From the NCBI RefSeq assembly GCF_963678635.1, contig NC_087069.1, positions 36,061,959 to 36,125,958 of the forward strand: a stretch of DNA of 64,000 nt, in the 5' to 3' direction. The position numbers were made by a program, and so were the translations under genes. The notes beneath the pieces are model-generated. The model was given only the letters and a program-made list of their open reading frames with translations. It was not told where the DNA came from and did not search any database. How positions within the stretch are numbered: position 1 is the stretch's first letter; every line of letters starts with the position of its first letter. The DNA is from Symsagittifera roscoffensis (lineage: Eukaryota; Xenacoelomorpha; Acoela; Convolutidae). Positions 55,886-64,000 of this stretch are shown in pieces.

Positions 55886-56199
55886 CCAATTTATTGATAT
55901 TTATTTGTATGGCATCCATTAAATACTAAAACTTAAAGTTTTTTGATGTTTAGTTATAAAAAGAAAATATGATCAAAAAGAAAAAATCTAAGGAGTGTTT
56001 ACTGTTTTTCTGAAAAAAATGGCGATTGGTGAAAATACTTTTACTGTCAGTTTTTCCTTTGAAGTTTTTGATGATTTTTATTAGCCTAATAGCCATGCAT
56101 TTCAATAGATGACAATAGGTTTAAAAAATGTGCGATACGAGCTTGCCAACAAGTGCTACTTTTCAAAAAGCATACTTAGTTGAGCTACGAAAATTGAAA

Positions 56200-56625
56200 A
56201 CAAAACTATCGGGACATTTCTTTTGAAAAAAAACTTCCACAAAAATTTTTCGAATTTTGATTTCGCTTTTGTAAATTTCAAAACTATCAGAGCATTTTTT
56301 TGAACAAAAAACTCACAGAAGTATTTCAATTTTTGATTTTGCTATTGTAGATTTCAAAAATATTGAGATATTTCTTTTGAAAAAAAAATCACAGAAGTAT
56401 TTCAACTTTTGATTTTGCTATTGTAGATTTCAAAAATTTGAGACATTTCTTTTGAAAAAATAATCACAGAAAAGTTTGAAGTTTTGATTTTGCTTTTGTA
56501 AATTTCAAAAGTATCGGGACATTTTTTGGAAAAAAAAATTTCACAGAGCTATTTCAAATTTTGATTTTGCTTGTAAATGTCAACGCTATCGTGACATTTC
56601 TTTGAAAAAAAATTCACAGATGTTC
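56200..56625 (+). repeat. Tandem repeat of about 76 bp, five to six copies
   Basis: Each unit has CTATCGGGACATTTCTTTTG, TCACAGAAGTATTTCAA and TTTTGATTTTGCTTTTGTAG-type words. Units start near 56209, 56286, 56362, 56437, 56513 and 56588. Degenerate, AT-rich. Confidence 0.85.
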
Positions 56626-58307
56626 CCATAGTTTATTTGCGATATTTCAAGTTTTGGTTTTGCTTTTCTACATCATGATTTGATTTTGGTTTTGTAGCAT
56701 ATTTTGTTAGTATTCTTTGAATTTGCCATTCATAGTATCGTAATTAAAAACAAAAATAACAAAGCTTTTTTTCTGGATTTCTACCGTTTTTGGATGATTT
56801 AGTCTGATTTTTTCCATTTTTTTTCTTCAAAAAATGTATTTGAGATGTTTTGTTTCTTCAAGAGTTAGCGTTTTTTGTCGTGTCCCGAATAGTTCAAATT
56901 ATCTACACCACAGTGAGAAGCAAACGGCAACTCTCAAAAACTCCAAGTGAGAATCTAAAATTCATAATTTGTTTCAAGCAATTAGACTTACTAAAAATGA
57001 TGCCTACTAGTTTTTAAGAGTTTTTCAAAGTTAGCTAGAAGGGCTTAAACAAAATTGTAAATCAATCAGTGAAGAATATAAAAGTTTTTAATTTCAATAA
57101 ATAAAGTTTTGCGTAATGACAATTTAATGCGTTTTCTCAAATTTCAAAGTTAATTTAGTATAGATTGAGGCGCAAAACTATCGACGTAATCATATGTTCA
57201 ACGCAAGAAAAAGTAATAGTGGCGTTCAATAAAAAGAAAACAAAATAATAACGAAATAAAAAATAGAGCTATCCAATTTTGTTCTCTGAGGTTTTCTTAG
57301 AGTTAATATTCTTTTTTTCTTGCCGTGATTTCCTGTTCACGACATTGGATTTATGGTTCACGTTGATAAAAAATAATAGTATTACTTCGGCTTTTTGAGG
57401 AACAAATGCGCAAATGACGTAAAAAGAAAATAGTATCAACTATCAAATTGGAAAATCACTAAATGGACCAAAATATTATACTTAGATTAGTATCCGAAAA
57501 TATATGAGGCTAGTAATAAATGAACAGGTTTGAAATTTCACCGGATGAAAAATTGTAAGAAGTGGGAAAATATGGGACTTTTGATTAATCTTTTATGTCG
57601 ACGGAGTTAATAAAAATTTGAAATGTCACCCACACAATGGGTTTTCACGTAGGCATAAAACCCATTCCTGTTCTTTTAAAACCTTTTTCACTCTCCTCAA
57701 AGTCAATGAAACAAATGAAAACAACCAAAGAGAACTCTTTCTATTTAAATGATTAACAACACACCATCTCTCCACCACTGCAAAGAATGACAAGACTTTT
57801 GAAAACAAATAATTGGTAAAAATCCATTATATTCTGACTGTTTTTGAATTTTTGAATGATGACGCAAAAAGCTCATTTATTCTAACGTAGGTTGTAAGGC
57901 TGCTTGTTTGGCTTTCTTTTCCGCCCTCAGCTTACATGTGGATTCAATGAATTTTTGTATTATCAGGGAAGCCATATCAAAAACACATTAGAAAAACAAG
58001 TGAAGGTGTTGGTAATGTAAGCAGCAAAAAATATCACACGCACGATAATCAATGTATTATAAAAGAGTTAATCAAAAATAAATTTTTTGATTTTTTCTTC
58101 AAATCTGAAGATAGGAAGAAAAAAAACTTTTTGATTTTTTTTCCTTCTTTTAGTCTGATTTATACCTATTTTCTGCTTTTTTGGGAGCAGTTGGGATTGA
58201 CGTTACATTTAGCCACAAAAATATGAAAAAACTTTCCGTAAATAGCTTCAGTAAAACAATAAGAGAAAAAGTTTTTTTTATAAGGGTATAATTATTCCTT
58301 CACTGTC
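56626..58307. other. No gene seen
   Basis: AT-rich. A minus-strand frame at 57626-57808 lacks support. Confidence 0.4.
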
Positions 58308-58680
58308 AGGGACGGATCTAGCATTTTTTCGAAGGGGGGATTTTCAAAAAGAGTTAAAAGTTTTATGGCCTTTTCATTTAGGTCGACCAAACAGATTTTC
58401 CGAGCTTTCACAAATTACTATGAAGACCCTATTTTGACCTAATTTTCTGCGCAGCAGGCGAAATTTTGAAAAACAGGCCAAACAAGGCTTTTTGGGCACT
58501 TTTTGGAAAATTTTAACCAAAACGTTATGTTTTTTCGGCGCGCGCTTCCCTCTCAAGTTTTGTGTATTTTGGCAACGAAGGCGCCCTTAGAAATCAATTA
58601 GGGTCCGTCAGCCAAAAATGGAAACTTTGAAATAGTGCAAAGAACCCCACCCCCCCCCCCCCCCCCCCATTAAAATACGT
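58308..58680 (+). mobile_element. hAT-like dispersed family copy
   Basis: Begins CAGGGACGGATCTAGCATTT and contains TTAGGTCGACCAAACAG, CGAGCTTTCACAAATTAC and GTCAGCCAAAAATGGAAAC, ending in a 19-base C run (58650-58668). Related to 31226-31930 and 23755-24020. Confidence 0.65.
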
Positions 58681-60540
58681 AAAATGTATTCAAGAACATT
58701 CTGTTAATCTTTGAATGAAACGATGTGTTAATTCATTCAACAAGCTTTAGTTAATTCAGAAAAAAACTCATGATTGAAGTAAAATTGGTTTTCCAGAAGC
58801 AAAAACGAGAAGTGATTAGGAACAAGAACTAAGAGCTTCACGAGTAACAAAAAGTAGAAGCCATCAACGAGAGTTGCCTTTCGCCGTGAAATTGACAACA
58901 AGTACTTTTGTTTCCAAACACAGGGTTTGCTACAGCTTTGAGGCCGACTTGACTCATCATCTTGTTCAAGTGCAAGGGTTTTGTCTTTATTAAAAATTTG
59001 ATTCACATACAGCGTTAAATTCTTGCTATCAATTTTGAGGGGCAGCGATATTTTTGTTTTGGGGCTAGCTTTTTTAAAGGACTGGCTTAGCTTTCAAATT
59101 AGAGCAGTAAAAAAACAATTCAAATCTTATAAGGAATCAGGATTCAAATTGAGCCCTAATTTTTTTCGAATTTATTTAGCAGAGAATCAATTAATTTTTA
59201 ATGATTTCAAGCCAATTTCTTAATTTACTTGATTACGCGTAATAGAAATTAGAACTATGAGATAAAAGTGTTGAGAAAAATTTGCCTCAGGTATATGAAT
59301 TGATTGAATTTTGAGACACTAATAAAAATACATCAAAATTTGATTGTCTAAGTTAAATACCATCATAGTTGCAGGTGGACGGTAAACATAGATTGAATCT
59401 GCTTAAAGGATTTCAGAATCAAATTTTCTTCCAATTGATTCAAGGTTTTTAAAACATTTAATTTCTTGATCTTCGAAATATTGGGGCAACGTCGTTTCAT
59501 TTAGCGAACCCCGGCTACCGTTCGAAAAAATTAAAAGCCATAAGCTTTTTTTCCCCAAATCAACTGAAAAATTTTGTTAATCTTAAAAAAATAATAATTA
59601 AAAAAAATTCCAGTAAATTTTGAATAATCTTAAGCCAAAATCTAGTGGTCATGTTCAAAACTTTAGAAGAAAAAAAAGTTTTTCCATCTTTTTTATCATA
59701 AAGCAATCAGTATTTTTTAAAAACTAATACAGAACTAGGGTTATGCATATTTTAAATGCTATTTTTATGCCTAGTTAGGGTTAGAGAAGAAATTTAAAAA
59801 CTTTTAAAACTCAATCAAGTTGCGTGGACTACTCTTAATAAGTTGCAATTTTCTGAGATTAATCAATAATTTTTTGGAAAAACAAATATAACATCCAAAA
59901 CCACTGAAACCACCCTCAATCACTTTCCCATGGTCTTCTGAGCAGGGTTAAGGGCCAATTTGAAACTAAAAAAACTGCTTTCTATTTTTCTACGTTTTTA
60001 CCGTAAAATTGATAGTTATACCTAAGTTGGGAAATTTCTTGGTTGGAGAAAACCTGAGACATGCAAAAACTTCATACTTGTATGTAAATTTAATAAAAAA
60101 GCACAATTTAGGCTCAAAAAACTCTTTGCTATGACATCAAATTAGCGACAAAAGTTTTGGAACCTTTCATTTTTATATTTCCTGTCAAAAGAAAACAATA
60201 ATCTGAAGACGATATTCCAATTTGATTCCACCGATGAGCAAGCGCATTTATCTCTTTTTCACTTTTTCTTAAATTTCTTTCTCCAACGGAAATTTCAACT
60301 GAATAACTTTCTTGATAACTTCAAGATTTTTAAAAAATTTTTCTTGCATTTTTTAAAACTAAAGTTTGCTGAAATCAGAGAAGAGCCAGTTTTAATTGAT
60401 TTATTCTCTGATAGACAATATATGAGACAAGATTGATATATACAGATAAGCTAAAAATAATTTAAATTTCAAAGTAAAATCAAAATTTAAAAAAAACTGA
60501 AGAATAATGAGATTAAAAAAAAACAATAATTTTTCTCTAA
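58681..60540. other. No gene seen
   Basis: AT-rich. Open frames at 58737-59006 and 59023-59223 are without recognisable features. Confidence 0.4.
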
Positions 60541-61640
60541 GTTCTAGATTCTGCTTTTATCCTCTATTCGGGGCGTAGCAGACTGATCCTTGAATGATAT
60601 TTGGAGTCACTAGATCAATTGTTTCCGCAATCTCTGTCGTAGATATACAATCAACCGAACTAGATTTTGATTTTTCTGGATCTGGAATTGTAATTGCTTC
60701 CCAAAAAGAAGACTAGAGAGTCATTGCTGTTCGAGTACTCCATGATGATTCAAGCTCTACATAATCACAAATACATCTCCTGATTTTCATTCAATGGAAT
60801 TGACTCGCCCTCATTCGCTACGGAAGTTTTTCTGGGAGACTGCTCGAGCTATTTTGTGTCGTTTACCTGTCCTTACTTACGCCTGATAGCTATCGTTCAT
60901 AGAACAATTTTTTGAATAATCGTTTCGAATCATGTCGAAGTAGATTGATATGACCGAGAGGTAGTTAGGTATCAGTTTTTGAGTTCTTGTAGTCGATTCT
61001 TCCTACTGATAGCCGTTGTTTTGTCGGAGAGCTAAGTCATTGAACGATTTTTCTCTGGGTGAAGAGGCTCTCTCTCTCTGTTGTTGGATGACTGCAAGCG
61101 TTTTGAGCGCGTATTTTTGGTAGATAATCGTTCTTTCTCGCTCGGACACTGATATTATCTGTAGAGGACTACTCACAACTAGAAAAAATTTAAATTTTTT
61201 GTTAGAGTATAGTGACTGATTTTTATAAAGAAATGAGAAAAAAGTAAGAAATTATGAAAGTTGTGATAAAAAGGGAATGTATGGCTCATTTTTGTCAAAA
61301 CAGGAAAACAACAGGTGATAGTATCTTGTTTTATAGTACTCATGATGCCTGAGATGATGATTAGAGAGCGCTCGTAAAAATGTCACATAAAAATATCTAC
61401 TAAAGAACGCACGATCTGGTTGGTATACTGGGAAGAGTCATTATTCAACGTTCCATATTTGGTTGCTAAAAGCTCTTTGGGCGCTATCGATATTTTATGA
61501 AACTTTCATCGGAAACAGATGTTGACCAGTTTGATGAATTTTGTGATATATTTTTGAAAGGTAAATGTTTAGTTAGAGTCGGTTGAAACATTCGCACAAG
61601 CTGCTACTTAAAAAATGAACAAGTTGTACAAAAAAGAGGA
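60541..61640. other. GC-richer degenerate sequence, possibly an old transposon
   Basis: More balanced composition than the surroundings, especially 60560-61160. No open frame above 60 codons and no motif survives. Contains a CTCTCTCTCTC run near 61070. Confidence 0.35.
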
Positions 61641-62240
61641 AGATTGAATTTTAAAGCATAGACAAAGAGTGACCATGTCAACTACCAAATTCGAGTTCCG
61701 ATAAAAAATGACTCAAAAACCAAAAAATTGACAGGAGGAAAAGTTTATAAACTAACTTAAATATTCAAAAGCACCGAAACACTTCAATAGAAATACGAAA
61801 TTATTAATGAGGTTAGTTGTCGGGCTGTGTTATTTTATCAACTCGTATAAAACTACAAAGCAAGGATTGAAGCAATGTATGAGCAATCCCCTGATAATTT
61901 CAAACATTGAACCCAACTTCCTCATTCCAAAAATTCCTTTCAAATGCAACATTTGCAGTTATTTTCCAATTCAAACAAATCGTTTTTTGCGATCCATTCT
62001 TTGACAAGGAAAAACAATATCATGTGTTGGTCGAATGCAAAAAAAGCCATCTTTGTACCCTGCCCCTTCTCTTTACATTTGAATAAAAACTTACAATTCG
62101 CCCACAATTACCTCATGTTTGCTTCGGCTCGCAGACTAAATCAAGTCAAAGTCAAACTGACATGATTACTAACGTAACAGTTGAATGCTTTTCTAAGATT
62201 TTGATTGATGAAAATGCTGCTGATTTTTTTAGAACAAATG
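61641..62240 (+). pseudogene. Possible LINE C-terminal remnant
   Basis: FKCNIC in one frame, then after a shift EKQYHVLVECKKSHLCTL. Together these resemble the CxxC...HxxxxC box at the end of many LINE ORF2 proteins. Frames end near 62165-62240. Weak, because no RT is visible upstream. Confidence 0.35.
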
Positions 62241-64000
62241 TTATAATTTAAAGTGGGTATGCCTGTATGGCAAATACTTCAAATAAATTCTCGGTAAAAC
62301 TTTTTCTTGAAAAAAATTTCAAGCTCAAACTTTTTTAAATTTTTGAACTCTTGAATAAAAAAATGTTATTACACGCTCATCGACAGGTTAGCTAAGGCCT
62401 GCTAAGCCGAACGGCTACTATTTATTTTTTCGAAAGATTTGATGCAAAGTTAATCGCGGTGCACTTACAGTTTCAGAAATAATATGTCGTTGTTAAGGTT
62501 GAATTTAAAAAAAACACAAAAGAGCCTCTACAAATTCTTTTAACATAATATTTCTTGCGAATCAAATGAATTTAAGATCAATAAGCTAGAAAAAAGTCAA
62601 AGTAAGACTGAATCAGCTGATTGCATTGGTTTTTTTTTATCAGTATTTGGATTTTATCGTGAAATGTAAGTCTCATATTTTTGTGCACAAGAAGGTATTC
62701 GTTTAATTTTGTACGTAGATGATCTACAATGAATATCGAGCAAAAAGCAACCAGTGGGTTCTGGGTTGATCTGAGGAATGCATTGACAATCAGAAACTTT
62801 CTGCCGTTTTCCAATACTGACGAGCGTAGAGAAATTCCGTAAAACCATCTTGAGCGATATTTAAACTGATTACAACGGTTTATAAATTCCATTATTTGGA
62901 AAATATCCGTGGCTAAATTCAGTCACAAGAGTGTTTTTTGATAGTTTTCCTATCTGAATGCAAACAAGTTTTTGATGCGGTCTCTTCTCTAAAGACTAAG
63001 CTGATGCTTTCTAGCCAGGCCTTGTTCAAAGTTGAGTTCGACCAACAAAAAGCAATTGGTTAATTCATGATGAATAGAATCGTGTGAAGCCTTCTGAGCA
63101 GACTTGTGAGATCAAAACACAGGGCATAATGAATATTATATTCCGCGAGACTGTTTCCTTGACTAGTGTTCAACACAAAATCGAACGCTTCAAGCGTATT
63201 GTAATAATTTTTAATTGTCTGTTGTTGAGGTTGTAAAACCTTTGAATACACTGTTTTTGTACACAAGGATTTCATTCAACCTAATCTACTGGTAATGAAA
63301 TGTACGTTTCTGGCTAGTACCCTAAAACGCTTCGCTTATGCTCATTGCTACCTTGATTCTTTGATTAGGTTCTTCTGCGAAAACATCACCTTATTGCGAG
63401 ATTCTTACTCCTGCTGTTCTGAGAAAAGGCAATATTTCATCGTAATTGTAAAGTGACCGTTTTTGCAACATTGTTTTTTGAACTGATGGGAGCACAGTGT
63501 CAGTCACAGTCATCTATCTGACATAGAGGTTAGCTTCGATTATTTGAAACTTGTAGTGATTAGCTGCATCTTCAGAAATGACAAAAAAACCGATAGAAGA
63601 ATATCTAATAGACATTCTTAATCTCACACCGCTAAGCAGGTGCTCTTCACACGACAAGAAGTCGCTTACTACTTAACCAAATAAATTTAGCTTGTGCAAG
63701 ACGGCAATAAGTTGTTTTACGATCCGTAACAACCTCCGCTCTCCCTCCAATGCCGTCAATTGCTGATGGACTTTAGGTTTTTTTCAAGTCTCAATGAGAC
63801 TTAATCTTTTTTTTTCTACTTATCTGAACGCTTGCACTGCTTCTTTTCCGCCTAGTGGGGGATAACTGTTGGGTTCTAGACGGTGCATATTCTCGTTTTT
63901 CAAGAATTTTTATTGCATTTTCAACGCGTTTTTAACGCGTTGCGTTTCAATTTATTACCACATTTTCAATCACAATGACGGCGGTTAGAATAAAAAATGA
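62241..64000. other. No gene recognised
   Basis: A minus-strand frame at 62578-62892 (104 codons) and one at 63060-63275 have near-coding composition but no motif. Stretches on the plus strand near 63230-63480 also look like worn coding DNA. Not assignable. Confidence 0.35.

Overview
The window is AT-rich nuclear DNA of an animal. Spliced GT-AG exons of a synaptotagmin-1-like gene run across it. The remainder is mostly transposon remnants (LINE, Ty3/gypsy, hAT-like, mariner-like and unnamed short families), minisatellites and long AT-rich introns. The C2B exon has the wording typical of invertebrate synaptotagmin-1, but I cannot name the phylum. There are two runs of exactly 200 N (16953-17152 and 47606-47805), which look like scaffold gaps.

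Layout. 1-1885: 3' half of a LINE. 2.1-4.1 kb: short-motif arrays around one clean orphan exon and a broken coding stretch. 5.8-6.8 kb: a very old LINE. 8.75-9.5 kb: a dispersed repeat. 9.58-10.54 kb, minus strand: gene A of an unrecognised two-exon family. 11.0-11.44 kb: a terminal-inverted-repeat element holding four perfect 46-bp units. 12.4-15.2 kb: a decayed LINE with ORF1 and RT. 15.6-16.95 kb: a GC-rich 29-bp minisatellite running into a gap. 17.15-23.05 kb, minus strand: gene B, a paralogue of gene A, whose 5.4-kb intron holds a short hAT-like element that was itself split by a Ty3/gypsy element. 23.4-25.6 kb: motif arrays and short transposons. 25.8-27.2 kb: a 689-bp tandem duplication carrying a two-exon gene end. 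27.8-29.9 kb: a decayed gypsy pol with an internal duplication. 30.88-43.53 kb, minus strand: eight synaptotagmin exons, with a possible first coding exon at 49.28-49.70 kb. 44-64 kb: mainly introns, short transposon copies and degenerate sequence with little coding signal.

The synaptotagmin gene is the only gene whose job is clear: a calcium sensor for vesicle fusion. It has a transmembrane exon, a linker exon, a C2A domain over three exons and a C2B domain over three exons. All its introns are GT-AG and all phases agree. Its C2A domain carries a glycine run inserted in the polybasic strand.

The most interesting item is the A/B family. Each copy has a 34-codon first exon (103 nt in both), then a second exon that opens on a split glycine codon. 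In both copies the only junction that keeps the frame uses a GA donor (GA-AG intron). From memory, unusually frequent GA-AG introns have been described in the larvacean Oikopleura dioica and the copepod Eurytemora affinis. That is a hint about splicing, not an identification of the organism.
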